From NCBI RefSeq assembly GCF_015476545.1, contig NZ_JADMKV010000009.1:1-64000 (forward strand): a stretch of DNA of 64,000 bases. The letters run 5' to 3'. This DNA comes from Methylobacter sp. BlB1 (GTDB lineage: Bacteria > Pseudomonadota > Gammaproteobacteria > Methylococcales > Methylomonadaceae). The position numbers and the translations under genes were made by a program. Every line of letters begins with the position of its first letter. Positions within the stretch are counted from its first letter, which is position 1. This document shows positions 52,412 to 62,076 of this stretch, in pieces. The notes beneath the pieces are model-generated. The model was not told where the DNA came from. It worked only from the letters and a program-made list of their open reading frames with translations, and ran no database searches.

Positions 52412-53038
52412 TCAACTGCATGGAGGCAAGCCCGGTATGGCAGTAAGCCCGACTCTTGGCGCCGATTTACAGCAGGAGCCATCGGGTATGTTGACGTTAT
52501 ATATTTTATAAATTCCCATAATGGCATTATCTAATTTCACCGGAGCGTTTGGATTCGCTACGTCGCATGAACTATTTACTGCGCCTTTCCAGGTCTTTGC
52601 CGTATTAACGTTTGCGCAAAAACAGGCAAATCCAAGCTGGTTTGCTTCAGATGTGCCGAGAATTTGATAGATATAATCCGATCCTATTGCAAATTTGCGA
52701 TATTTCACGTCATAACCTGAGATACTGCCTACACTAACCCACCCGTCATATAGCAATGCCATTGGCTCATCCTTCGGCTCAATCAAAGGTAATTTATCTT
52801 TCGGAATAACTGGATGAAGCGGGACGTCAGGACGCACTCTATGTCTGTCAGCAATCTCGCGGCCAGGAACATCCTTGTCAGTGAAAGCCGCATTTACTCT
52901 ATGTCTGCCTGCGGTCTCCTGGCCAGAAACATCCTTGTCAATAACAGCCGCGCCTGTAAGAAAACTGACACCTATAAGACCTAAAAGCATTTTTTTATTT
53001 CTCTGAAAAAGATTAGTGTTTCCAGTATTTTTAAACAT
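52412..53038 (-). CDS. Secreted protein with an internal tandem repeat
   Basis: 208 residues. The start carries a hydrophobic segment (MLLGLIGVSFLTGAAVI) that may be a signal peptide or anchor. Two copies of a 22-residue unit, DKDVSGQETAGRHRV and DKDVPGREIADRHRV, lie at about residues 34-70. The C-terminal domain has six Cys residues (FACFCANVN, SSCDVANP, GSCCKSAP, and the last at PPCS), suggesting disulphides. No family is recognised. It lies 22 bases downstream of the FecR-TPR-barrel gene, upstream of the cyclase, so it may belong to the same signalling unit. Confidence 0.7.
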   Translation of the reverse strand: MFKNTGNTNLFQRNKKMLLGLIGVSFLTGAAVIDKDVSGQETAGRHRVNAAFTDKDVPGREIADRHRVRPDVPLHPVIPKDKLPLIEPKDEPMALLYDGWVSVGSISGYDVKYRKFAIGSDYIYQILGTSEANQLGFACFCANVNTAKTWKGAVNSSCDVANPNAPVKLDNAIMGIYKIYNVNIPDGSCCKSAPRVGLTAIPGLPPCS

Positions 53039-53060
53039 CTTCCTCCCCCCTTGTTATTGA

Positions 53061-56000
53061 CTAAAAATTAAGAACTATACGGCCGAAAACCGCCCTTTGC
53101 GGGATAAACTCGCTGGCATTAAAAAATATATTGCTGCTGTCTACCCGGCTCATATCATCAAAACGGTATTTTTTATTTAACAGATTTTTCCCTTCGAGGC
53201 TCACAATACCCAGCCGCTTCGGTAATCGGTAGCCGATCGCTGCATCAAGAAGAAAAAAACTGCTCGACTCTTTATTATCGCCCCCTTCTTCATATACACA
53301 TGTTGGGTCCTGGCTTTCACATGAGCCTGTTTCCTGGCTTATATAAGTTCCCGTGAGCTTACTAAAAAACCCGGAAGGATCGAAATATCTGAACTCTAAG
53401 GGCACGCTATGAGTAAAAAGCTTATCAAGAGGGATCGACTCGTGAGGGTATTTATTGTATGTATATCTATACCGTGTGGAGATAGAAAATCGGTCCAGTG
53501 CAGCCCAGTTTAAATAGACTGCAGCTGAATCCTGCTTTGTGAATAAAGCGCCTGGCAATGGATCAAAAACATCTCTCTGGGAAAGCTCAAGGCCCGCAAA
53601 TACTGTTGGCTGTATAACAAAATCCAGTGCACCACCATAAAATGAAAAAGAATACCCTGCAAAATCGTCAAAAAACTGATTAAATCCTGCTATCTGAGTG
53701 GGTTCAATGGATTGCACCGCGGCTAAAGGCCTTTTTTTTCCACTGAAATAGGCCAGTCTGAGCTTGGCTTTATCGTTCATGTCCCACATTAAGCCGACCT
53801 TCGGATATATCCGCAGCTTATCTTTCTGGTCTTTTGCATGGGAATAATCATTTGATAATCCAAGCGTTCCAGTTACCCGATAGGGTAATTTCAAGTTAAG
53901 ATAGGCATACTGATTGCTTCCATTACGACCGTCTCTAAATCCATCATTCCTCGATACATCTATCCCGAATTTAATCTGTTCTTTTTCTGTTATCGAATAA
54001 AAACTGAACCCGGTTATGACATTATAGAACTCACTGTGACGCAGATACTGCCCTTCAATAAGGTCGCTGTTACTGTCAGTGTCCGCCGTTAGCAGTCCCG
54101 CCAACTCAGGCGAAGCCCCAAACGGATCTTTATGAGTTGAGGAATCTGCATGCACGTACGAGACCAACAGATGGTCATCAGTAAAAAACCTGATGTTAAG
54201 CCCCGCCCGATAAATATTTTCTCTCAATCTAGCCCGTTCCAGATATGAGTTTCCTTTCGTAATAAGATCCTGCCGAAAATCTCCCTGTTCGGTATCCCTG
54301 TACACATATTCAAACTGGGCATTCAAGCGATCATTAACCGCTGCCTGGAAAAAAGCATCATAAATATCATGTCGCTGATCGGTATTATGCCGTTCTTCTT
54401 CCATTGAAATAGAGTCAGAGGCTCTGGTAAACCCATCCGTCCGATAATGGTACTGCCCCAGGCTATAAGAAAACTTATCGAGAAGCCCGCTCAAAGTAAC
54501 TTCATCGCTATAAGTCCCCATGTTGCCCACCACGCCGGAAGCAATCAGCTGAGGGCGATTGCGTTCGAAATTGCGGGTAAAGTCCTGGAACGATGAGTTG
54601 GCCATGTCCGAAGCGCTCAGCAGGCCTCTTTGCGATACCGATAAATGCGGCTGCACCGGGTTGATATTGATCGGCTGCAGCAGTTTGGCCTGCAGCAGTT
54701 CGCTAAGCTGCGCGGTTTCCCGGCTGGATTGATTGACATAGGTATCCGACAGGAAACGATGGGCGGAATAATTGGTGGGATCGGTTTGCAGCGAAGTAAT
54801 GGCTTCAACCACGCCCCGCTGTTCAAAACCCAGGTCATCGTAAACACGCGCCAGGCTGGCCCCGCGTGCGGCCCGGTCGGAATCCAGCAACTCCCTGGAG
54901 CGATACACCGCGCGATTGTCATTCAAGGCCATCGCCTGCTGCAGATCCTGCAAGGCTTCAACCGGCCGGTTCTCGGTCTGTTTTTTCATCGCGTCGTAAA
55001 AATACGGCGTGGGATCGTTGGGATCGCGCTCCTTCGCCAAGCTGAATTGATCTTCGGCCAGCGCATTGCGTTTTTCTTCGAAGTAGCCCTTGCCCAGATA
55101 ACTGCGCAGCAATGAATTGTTGGGATCGAGCATGGCGGCGATTTCCAGATCCTGGCGCCCTTCTTTCAAATCGCTCTTGCGAATTTTCGCCAGGCCCAGG
55201 CCCAATCGCGCCAAAGGCGAGGTGGAATCCAGCTGGACGGCTTTAGTAAAAGTTTGTAATGCTTTATCCGTATCCATGCGCCGCAAATAGGCAAATCCGG
55301 CTACGGTTTGTGTTCTTTCCAGGCCGGCATCCAGATCTAACGCTTTTTCTGCGCTTTTCTCGCTTTCGGCAAGCAAGCCCAAGGCGAGCTCCAGCTCTGA
55401 TTTCCGCGCCCAAACCATCGCATCGTGCGGCGCGAGTTTCATCGCCTGTCCGGCGGCTTTCAAGGCTTTCTCCAGTTCAAAGCGGCCTTGCTCGGCATAG
55501 GATAAAGCTGCGTAAGCCGTTGCCGAGTTGGGGTCGGAGACAACGGCCCGGCTTGCCAGGCTATGAGCTTCATCTTTGCGATTTTGCGTCAGCGCCAGTA
55601 CGGATTGCAGTGCCAATGCTTCGGCATCGTTAGGATTATCGGCCAGCAAGGCCTGGATATCCTGCAAGGCCAGTTCAACCCGTCCGACGGCGAGTCTTAT
55701 GGCGCCGCGTATTTTGTAAAAATAAGGCGTCCGCTGCTCAGGCGATAAGGCATCCAGCCGGGACAAAGCCGCATCAACCCGCCTTTGACGAAAATCCCCT
55801 ATCGCTGTGCGAATGCCGGCGTCAACTGCCATTTTGTCATCGGGATAAGGCAGCAAAGGCGGGTAATAGAGCGCCCACGCCACGGCATCCTGAGGCTTGA
55901 TGTCAATCTTAGCTTGCGGCGCCTGTCCCCGGTAGACCTGAGCGCCCTGCCCCGGGTTGATGCGAATGCTGCCCTGCTCATTGAAAAATCTTACCTTGCC

Positions 56001-56462
56001 TTCGTAAACCCATAGCGAGGCCTTGGTGTCATCGGCGCTCAGGGCGAATTCGGTGCCTTCGGGTCCGGCGTTGGCGATCGGCGTATTGACTTGCAAACGC
56101 CTTGGCGTGCGGCTGATAAAATTGACGAAGCCTTTCAGCAGGTCCAGCAAGGTAGGCTTGTCGGGATTAATGCCGTTCAGGCTAAGCACAGTGCCTTCGT
56201 CAAGGCGCAAGACGATGCTGTCTGGCAGCATTAATGAGGCTCGACTGAAAGGCGCTACCCGCACCCGGCTGCCTTCGCAGATTGCTTCATTGAGCTGTGC
56301 TCGTTGCCAGTGTCCCTTGTTGTCAGGATCGAAAAATACATTGCCTTGCAAGGAGACCAGTTTTGCGGAGGGCTTGCCAATACAGTTATTATCGGAAACA
56401 GTTTCTTCCGACCAACTTACAGGCGCAAATAAAAACAGTGATAGAGCAAGTAGGTAATGCAT
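53061..56462 (-). CDS. FecR-TPR-outer membrane beta-barrel fusion protein
   Basis: 1133 residues. Signal peptide (LLALSLFLFAPVSWS), then a FecR domain (about 30-165: LQGNVFFDPDNKGHWQRAQL, SRASLMLPDSIVLRLDEGT, NAGPEGTEFALSAD). About 215-560 are TPR repeats (for example NDAEALALQSVLALTQNRKD and SPLARLGLGLAKIRKSDLKE). About 620-1133 are beta strands of an outer-membrane barrel of the TonB-receptor type, ending AVFGRIVLNF with terminal Phe. A TonB plug is not obvious. FecR plus TPR proteins are often encoded beside CHASE2 cyclases; the added barrel puts the sensor into the outer membrane. The ATG is the first gene of the unit that continues into the cyclase gene. Confidence 0.88.
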   Translation of the reverse strand: MHYLLALSLFLFAPVSWSEETVSDNNCIGKPSAKLVSLQGNVFFDPDNKGHWQRAQLNEAICEGSRVRVAPFSRASLMLPDSIVLRLDEGTVLSLNGINPDKPTLLDLLKGFVNFISRTPRRLQVNTPIANAGPEGTEFALSADDTKASLWVYEGKVRFFNEQGSIRINPGQGAQVYRGQAPQAKIDIKPQDAVAWALYYPPLLPYPDDKMAVDAGIRTAIGDFRQRRVDAALSRLDALSPEQRTPYFYKIRGAIRLAVGRVELALQDIQALLADNPNDAEALALQSVLALTQNRKDEAHSLASRAVVSDPNSATAYAALSYAEQGRFELEKALKAAGQAMKLAPHDAMVWARKSELELALGLLAESEKSAEKALDLDAGLERTQTVAGFAYLRRMDTDKALQTFTKAVQLDSTSPLARLGLGLAKIRKSDLKEGRQDLEIAAMLDPNNSLLRSYLGKGYFEEKRNALAEDQFSLAKERDPNDPTPYFYDAMKKQTENRPVEALQDLQQAMALNDNRAVYRSRELLDSDRAARGASLARVYDDLGFEQRGVVEAITSLQTDPTNYSAHRFLSDTYVNQSSRETAQLSELLQAKLLQPININPVQPHLSVSQRGLLSASDMANSSFQDFTRNFERNRPQLIASGVVGNMGTYSDEVTLSGLLDKFSYSLGQYHYRTDGFTRASDSISMEEERHNTDQRHDIYDAFFQAAVNDRLNAQFEYVYRDTEQGDFRQDLITKGNSYLERARLRENIYRAGLNIRFFTDDHLLVSYVHADSSTHKDPFGASPELAGLLTADTDSNSDLIEGQYLRHSEFYNVITGFSFYSITEKEQIKFGIDVSRNDGFRDGRNGSNQYAYLNLKLPYRVTGTLGLSNDYSHAKDQKDKLRIYPKVGLMWDMNDKAKLRLAYFSGKKRPLAAVQSIEPTQIAGFNQFFDDFAGYSFSFYGGALDFVIQPTVFAGLELSQRDVFDPLPGALFTKQDSAAVYLNWAALDRFSISTRYRYTYNKYPHESIPLDKLFTHSVPLEFRYFDPSGFFSKLTGTYISQETGSCESQDPTCVYEEGGDNKESSSFFLLDAAIGYRLPKRLGIVSLEGKNLLNKKYRFDDMSRVDSSNIFFNASEFIPQRAVFGRIVLNF

Positions 56463-57063
56463 TTTTTATTTTTTCCAGAGAGGAAATTTCTATGCTTTTC
56501 TAAATAATATTTGAGTAATAATATCTAAGTATTTATACTTAAATAATCATACTAATATTTATTTGCGTGAAATCAAGAAATTTAATTTTGCAAGCTGAAT
56601 AAAAGCCGGACGGTCACCCGGCTGCTCACTATATAGATATCGGCATGCAAGATATCGCATTAAGTTTTTCAAAACGCTGGCCCTGCATCTGGCATTTATA
56701 TGATGATTTTTAGAGGATATGAAATATAGGCGGCTTGGCTTTGGAAAGGGTCAACTAAATAAATTAAGCGCCTTTCTCTGTAAAACTCTCGCCAAAATCA
56801 AACAAAGATTATCACCTGATTTTGAACCCCAAATAATCAGCTTTACCGCCTCTTTTTGTTCTGAATTTCCTGTAATGCAGTTACTTATGCTTCAGGCGGC
56901 AGAAAAAAAACGTTAGGGCAATTATTCCAAGCCGCCGGTGTCACTTATGCCCTGCCGCATCCAAGAAACCGGAGCGTTAGCTTATTTATAATTTATTCAA
57001 CAGCGCGCCGTTGCTATAATGCCTCTCCAATTGGTTTCACTGTATAAATAACAAAAATTCACT
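56463..57063. other. 600-base regulatory gap between divergent genes
   Basis: The left part is very AT-rich and serves the minus-strand FecR gene. A short plus-strand frame at 56719-56916 (65 codons, Lys-rich) has no ribosome-binding site and is doubtful. TATAAT at 57015-57020 is a good -10 for the Crp-type gene, without a matching -35, which suggests an activator-dependent promoter. Confidence 0.5.
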
Positions 57064-57729
57064 ATGCAACAAGAAATCCTCCCGGCGCTAAAAAAAATCG
57101 ATTTTCTTGCCAATCTGTCCGATGAAAGACTCGAGTCATTGGCAGCAAAGGCAAAATCGATCAAATTTCCCAAAAAGGCAGTCATTATCACGGAAAAGGA
57201 TGAAACCGGCTCGCTTTATATTATTCTTTCCGGCAAAGTGCGCGTTTTTAGCAGTGATGAAAAAGGCAAGGAAGTTACCTTGCTTATACAGGAGGCTGGT
57301 ACTTATTTTGGTGAATTGGCATTGCTCAGCGATCAAACCCGATCGGCTTCCGTGGCAACCCTGGAAAAAACCGCATGCTGCGTTATTTCCAAAGAGGATT
57401 TTATCCATTGGCTTACCCTGCATCCGGATGTGGCGATTAATATGTTAGGTACCTTATCGGAGAAAATCAGATACCTGACCGAAAAAGTCAAACAATTGGC
57501 CTTGTCGAATGTTTATGAAAGAACCGTTAAACTGCTCTATGAAATGGCTCAAAAAGAAGGCGATGTTTATGTTATCCATAACAAGCCCAGCCAGCAGGAA
57601 TTAGCCAATATGGTGGGTTCATCCAGAGAAATGATCAATAAAATCATGCATGACTTAACTAAAGGCTCCTATATTGCAATTGAAGACAAAATGCTCAAAA
57701 TTCAACGCACACTACCGGCATCCTGGTAA
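57064..57729 (+). CDS. Crp/Fnr family transcription regulator
   Basis: 221 residues. The cyclic-nucleotide-binding domain (about 10-125) has a good phosphate-binding cassette: TYFGELALLSDQTRSASVATLE, with the Glu that contacts the ribose and an Arg-Ser pair that contacts the phosphate, so cAMP or cGMP binding is likely. The C-terminal winged helix has SQQELANMVGSSREMINKIMHDL. There is no Fnr-type N-terminal Cys cluster. The ATG at 57064 has no good Shine-Dalgarno. It is divergent from the FecR-TPR-barrel gene and thus a natural receiver for the signal made by the nearby cyclase. Confidence 0.92.
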   Translation: MQQEILPALKKIDFLANLSDERLESLAAKAKSIKFPKKAVIITEKDETGSLYIILSGKVRVFSSDEKGKEVTLLIQEAGTYFGELALLSDQTRSASVATLEKTACCVISKEDFIHWLTLHPDVAINMLGTLSEKIRYLTEKVKQLALSNVYERTVKLLYEMAQKEGDVYVIHNKPSQQELANMVGSSREMINKIMHDLTKGSYIAIEDKMLKIQRTLPASW

Positions 57730-58179
57730 TGATTCCACATAAGTCATAAGATTTTAGTCGGGGTTTATCGGATTCGCCATCGAGCAGCAAAAATCACACA
57801 ATTAGCTCATCTGCGGCAATCTAACCGTTCTGCTCCACTTCGCCTTGTACGCGCGTTGAATTCTCCCGGGTCAGGCGCGCTCAGAAATCATTGCATCAGC
57901 CACTCAAGGTATACGCTAACAAGTGAAGCATGAGCATAAAACAAAGAAGATTTTGTCTTTTTTCGGGAAAAATCTGACTATCAAGGAAAATAAAATCTGA
58001 TATCTCAACGTTGCTGCGGCCAGTTCATGAATATTTCCAGGCTGAATACATTCACAGTTTCTTTCCTGTAACCACATCAATGCATCAATTTCAAAACAGA
58101 ATACCTGTGCAATATTTCACTGTGCACATGTGAATTTGTTCGTTGGTACGCATCCTGACTGCACTTACCATAGCAAGCA
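57730..58179. other. 450-base gap without a recognisable gene
   Basis: No convincing frame, repeat or terminator was found downstream of the Crp-type gene; the nearest gene converges from the right. Confidence 0.4.
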
Positions 58180-58701
58180 TTACTCCGGTTCCGGATACTC
58201 CAAACGACGGTTTATACGATCATCGCGAGACACGGGCTGCAAGGTCAGATGCGTTCGTTTGATCTCAGTTTTCCGTGCGTCATTATCGAAACCGACATAC
58301 CAGTATTCGCAAATCACGTTGGCATTCTCCGTGATCCATTCCTTTCCTTGGGATGTTTCATCGATGACATATTCGCCGGGCTTGACAAAACGTCCCCGTA
58401 AACGGCGGGCATTATAGGTGTAGTTTTCCGCCGCCGGTTCCGATGCCAACCAGATGACCAATGCTATTTGATCGGGTGACACTCCATGAAAGATCCCCTT
58501 TACCAATTCAATATATTGGATGCGCGGACATTCATCCGGAAGGTCTTTTTGATTCTGGCATACTCGGCTCGTCACACGGTATAGACCCGGACGCAAGCTT
58601 TCGGCGTTGACGCTGGGGGGTGCTAAGAAGCTTATGGTAAACACTAAAGCCGAAATGAACACGCGAGGTCTTACGAGGGCGGTAAAATTGATAGTGTCCA
58701 T
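58180..58701 (-). CDS. Secreted protein, unknown function
   Basis: 173 residues. A signal peptide (VFISALVFTISFLAPPSVNA, cleavage before ES) leads to a soluble domain with four Cys residues: RVCQNQK, DECPR and VICEYWY among them. YNARRLRGRFVKPGEYVIDET and the final TLQPVSRDDRINRRLEYPEPE are hydrophilic. No family is recognised. The start lies three bases after the stop of a decayed L,D-transpeptidase gene, so the two once formed an operon, and this protein may have acted on the cell wall; that is inference from position. Confidence 0.65.
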   Translation of the reverse strand: MDTINFTALVRPRVFISALVFTISFLAPPSVNAESLRPGLYRVTSRVCQNQKDLPDECPRIQYIELVKGIFHGVSPDQIALVIWLASEPAAENYTYNARRLRGRFVKPGEYVIDETSQGKEWITENANVICEYWYVGFDNDARKTEIKRTHLTLQPVSRDDRINRRLEYPEPE

Positions 58702-58704
58702 AGG

Positions 58705-59100
58705 TCACCAAGGATAGTTTATGAGCAAACGGGTCGGCCGATCTACCCATGCATATACGAGATGCGCATTACCCCGATTAACATGGATACAGCCGTGAGT
58801 CGGACCTCCATTGCCTGCGTACGTAGCCGGTGTGGGCCATTCGTGAATGTACACTCCTTGTTGTCCTCAAATAAGAATCGAGTAAGGCATGATGCATTGG
58901 CCCAAGGCATTGTTATTAGGCGGGCAGCTGTATTGTCTGCTATAGTGAGGGGACTCTTTGGTGCCAGAGATTGACGGGGCGACGGTTATGTCGGTCGGAT
59001 ATCTGAGTCCCTTCTGGCCTAGGCAACGAAAGGTGTTGAATCCAACACATTCAAGCGAGCCTTCGCCCAGTCGTTGAATTGAATCTTTATGAGTTTTTTA
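58705..59100 (-). pseudogene. L,D-transpeptidase (YkuD) gene broken by an in-frame stop
   Basis: The minus strand reads RYPTDITVAPSISGTKESPH and continues NNNALGQCIMPYSILI to a TGA at 58867-58869. In the same frame it resumes GQQGVYIHEWPTPATYAG, then GGPTHGCIHVNRGNAHLVYA, ending NYPW. HGCIHV with the preceding YIHEW is the YkuD active-site pattern (His and Cys). The frame can be followed upstream to about 59090 but no start codon with a ribosome-binding site was found. The gene is most likely inactive, unless the stop is a sequence error. Confidence 0.68.
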
Positions 59101-59464
59101 GCCATAGTTTTTTCGATTAATGGGTGAATTTAAACAAACGACACCAAAGTTCCATAGGATTTTGAGCTGTAAAAAATGGAATTATAGGAGCAAATATCGC
59201 ATTAACCTAGCCTCTATTGCCCATTTCCGCATGAATTCTCACGAACCTAATATCAGATAACAGCTCTCCCGATCTGGTTGGGGTGCAGCCCCATTTAAAT
59301 CCAAATCTTAAAACCAATACTTCGAACATTTTTAATGGAGTAGAGCCATGAGCTAAGGATGTCGTCATAAATAACTTCCCGAAATCAGCAGGCTTGAGGG
59401 AGGGCTCGATAATTCCAGCGCGGGAGATGTTTATCGAAAACAATCCGCATATTGGCAATGAAAT
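59101..59464. other. Gap with one unassigned frame
   Basis: A minus-strand frame of 83 codons (59207-59458) contains SNGL-poor, mixed sequence and no recognised domain; it sits beside a transposase remnant and may be part of the same decayed insertion. Nothing else was seen. Confidence 0.35.
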
Positions 59465-59738
59465 CTATGGCACACTTTTCCCTGTTTTATAAACGCCCGC
59501 CAAAATAGCTACAGTTACTTTCAATCCGACGGTGGTTTTCGCCCCCCAGCTTTTTTTTCGGCCCCGATCCGATACCAGGTCATCGGCCAAGTCTAATTCC
59601 TGCAATCAGCGCCGGATCGTTTGAGGGGCGATATCAAATAGTCTCGCAATATAGTCAACACCGCCATGCCCCAGTTTCGTTGCTTCTATGCCGGCATAAC
59701 GACGCTTATCCTTTTCGGACAGGCTGGTAAAAAGTCGC
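59465..59738 (-). pseudogene. Transposase N-terminal remnant (ISAzo13-like)
   Basis: The minus strand reads LFTSLSEKDKRRYAGIEATK and LGHGGVDYIARLFDIAPQTI, then RR and a TGA, then LQELDLADDLVSDRGRKKSW. The LGHGG...IA...TI pattern is the helix-turn-helix part of ISAzo13-type transposases. A stop also lies just before the segment and another ends it. No inverted repeats or catalytic domain remain. Confidence 0.6.
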
Positions 59739-59829
59739 TACATTTTGACGTCAATGGCTTGTTCGTAACCGATCACTCGCTTTTCAATCTTTCGCTGGTT
59801 AAAGCGTTTTGTTATCGTCGATTTCTGGA

Positions 59830-62076
59830 TCAGTTCAGAGAAGTTGTTTTTGGCGGTATCCTTAGTGCGGTTTTTTGTATATTTTCGATCAAGGTTGTGA
59901 TTTGTTCGTCCAGCATAAATCGCAATTCCCATTCCAAAGCCCAATCGGCCGGCAGATCTGCAACCTGATGGTGCTCGATATAGCTTTGCTTGAGTTGGGC
60001 CTGGAATTCCGAGACTTGTTTTGCGCTGTCTCGGCGTCCACCTTGCAAAATCTCCGCAGACTGTTCCAGCGCCAGCGACAGCGCCGCGTCGAAGGCCCGG
60101 CTATGTTGTTGCAGTGCAGCGGGAAAATGGTCAAATTGCTGCCCGCTCAGCAGGCGGTAGCGTTTTCTGACCTGCAGCAGAGTCGAAAGCGTATCGGCAT
60201 CGCGGATAATTTCTCGCAGCAACGTTCTTTCGTAGGCCTTGGCTGGCAAGCGGGCGTCCGGTTCCAATACGGCATGGGCCAAAAGGTCATGCGCGGCCGC
60301 TAAATCTTTTTCCGCCGCCAAGCGTAAAGGCAAGGCATAACTCAGCAGATGATCAGAATTTTGTAAACGCACCGTGAGTTTTGCCAAGGTGCGTAAGGCC
60401 GCGATGCAATGGTGGCGCGCCAGCACGGAGGAACGTCTGGGCCACAGGGCATAGTCGAGCACACCCATGACAATCAGGCCGAGCAAAATGCCGATGACCC
60501 GATCGCGAGACAGGTATAAATCCGTGACTGCGCCGAAATCATGCAACACGAAGAGGGCAAAGGAGAAGCCGAGTTGCCGGCCCAGATAGGCGATGCGATC
60601 GCTGCCGGCGGTAATCCAGGCCGACAAGGCCCAGAACGGCGCAGTGGCCAGCGCGAAGCCGATAATGGTGTCGAATTGCGGTTGCAGCACCAGGACATAA
60701 AGGTAGGCGCATAGACCGCCGATGGCGGCGCCCGATATACGCAGCAGCGACAGACGATAGTCGGCGCCGAGGCTGGTTTGCGCCGCCACCAGACAGGTTG
60801 GGATCGCGGTGTTGATGTCCGGCCAATTCAGGCCTTGCACGATCAGCATGCACAAGATCGCGCCCAAGGAAAATTTGATGCCGAATTGCAGGCTGTCGGC
60901 ATGCGAGGCCCAAAATTCGTAGTCCAGCCAGACCGGCCGCCAGCTTGCCGTATCGTTAGCGCTGCTGTCCTGTTCGGCAGGTTTATCACCGCTCACGGCG
61001 GGATGATGCAATTGGCTGTTCAAGGCGGCGATGGCTTGCAGGGCTCGCCAAAAGGCGGTCAGTATGGAAGGATGACTTAACCGCGAATAATCGTGCAGTA
61101 TTTCGTTGTTCAGCAAAACCTCGATGGGTTGGATAACGTCGAGATTTTCTTTCACGCCTTGCCGCAGTAACGCGCAGGCCTGTTGCAGAGCCTGATAGAC
61201 GCGCAGTTTTTCCGGGTTCATCGGTTGCGCGCGATAGTCCGCCGCCAGGCTTTGATCCAGCCAAGCGGCCAGTTGGCGCAGGCCGTCGATTTCCTGCAAC
61301 AAGGCCAGGTAAGTACCGTGGTGCCGGCGTATGGACGGATGCAACAGTTCGGCATGGCCGAGCAAGGCTTGCAGTTTACCGAACTGGCCTACCCCCGCCG
61401 CCTTGTGGACGGCTTTATGCTGCTCTGCAACACCGCTGTCGGCCAAACGGCGGCTGAAAATAGCTTCAGCCGCCGCCAGTTGCTCCGCCATGCCGGCAGC
61501 CAGTAACTGGCGCGGGTCCTGCGGTTTAATGCTCAGATGCACTAGCGTCCAGGTACCTAAGCCCAGCCCGCCGATGATAGGGATATTCCACAAGGCATAG
61601 TAAATGTTCTCGTCCGGTGTGCTGGGGCTATACAGCACTGCAATCGCATACCAAAGCGCAATGCCGGTAGGCCAGGCAATCAGCCGGGCGTGGAACAAAG
61701 CTAAGGCGATGATGACGAAGGATAGGCTCAGCATCAGCCATGCGTCGTTGCCGGCCACCATCAACGCCAATACCGAAATCAGCACAGTGATGAACAGGAA
61801 GAACAACTGGCGCAGACCGAAGACCAGCGATTGGCCGGCATTGGCGTAGGCATCGTAACTCAGGGAAACCAAAATCGACAGCGCCCCGAGCGGCGGCACG
61901 TATAAGGTTTGGCTGACCAGGGCGATGATCAGCGTGACGGCGAACAGGCGGATGGCGGCGACTCGCCGGCCGGGAAAGTCTCTCAGCTCCGTCGCCAGAA
62001 ACTGTGTCAGACCGGTGCCGAACCAGAATCGGCTTTGACCATGCGCCGAGCTATGCCTCTCGTCTAGTTCACTCAT
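59830..62076 (-). CDS. FUSC family inner-membrane efflux protein
   Basis: 748 residues with the duplicated FUSC (AaeB/YccS-like) layout: about six helices in residues 40-175, a long cytoplasmic helical part, a second set of helices at about 395-545 (FGIKFSLGAILCMLIVQGLNWPDI; IGGLCAYLYVLVLQPQFDTI), and a second helical cytoplasmic tail. These proteins export aromatic acids or other compounds with a periplasmic adaptor. The start at 62076 overlaps the HlyD-type gene by eight bases, so the two are coupled. The last 30 residues run into sequence beside a decayed transposase and might have been altered there. Confidence 0.9.
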   Translation of the reverse strand: MSELDERHSSAHGQSRFWFGTGLTQFLATELRDFPGRRVAAIRLFAVTLIIALVSQTLYVPPLGALSILVSLSYDAYANAGQSLVFGLRQLFFLFITVLISVLALMVAGNDAWLMLSLSFVIIALALFHARLIAWPTGIALWYAIAVLYSPSTPDENIYYALWNIPIIGGLGLGTWTLVHLSIKPQDPRQLLAAGMAEQLAAAEAIFSRRLADSGVAEQHKAVHKAAGVGQFGKLQALLGHAELLHPSIRRHHGTYLALLQEIDGLRQLAAWLDQSLAADYRAQPMNPEKLRVYQALQQACALLRQGVKENLDVIQPIEVLLNNEILHDYSRLSHPSILTAFWRALQAIAALNSQLHHPAVSGDKPAEQDSSANDTASWRPVWLDYEFWASHADSLQFGIKFSLGAILCMLIVQGLNWPDINTAIPTCLVAAQTSLGADYRLSLLRISGAAIGGLCAYLYVLVLQPQFDTIIGFALATAPFWALSAWITAGSDRIAYLGRQLGFSFALFVLHDFGAVTDLYLSRDRVIGILLGLIVMGVLDYALWPRRSSVLARHHCIAALRTLAKLTVRLQNSDHLLSYALPLRLAAEKDLAAAHDLLAHAVLEPDARLPAKAYERTLLREIIRDADTLSTLLQVRKRYRLLSGQQFDHFPAALQQHSRAFDAALSLALEQSAEILQGGRRDSAKQVSEFQAQLKQSYIEHHQVADLPADWALEWELRFMLDEQITTLIENIQKTALRIPPKTTSLN

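Noticed and set aside
56719-56916. 65-codon plus-strand frame between the FecR-type and Crp-type genes
   Set aside because: No ribosome-binding site, no domain, and AT-rich regulatory surroundings.
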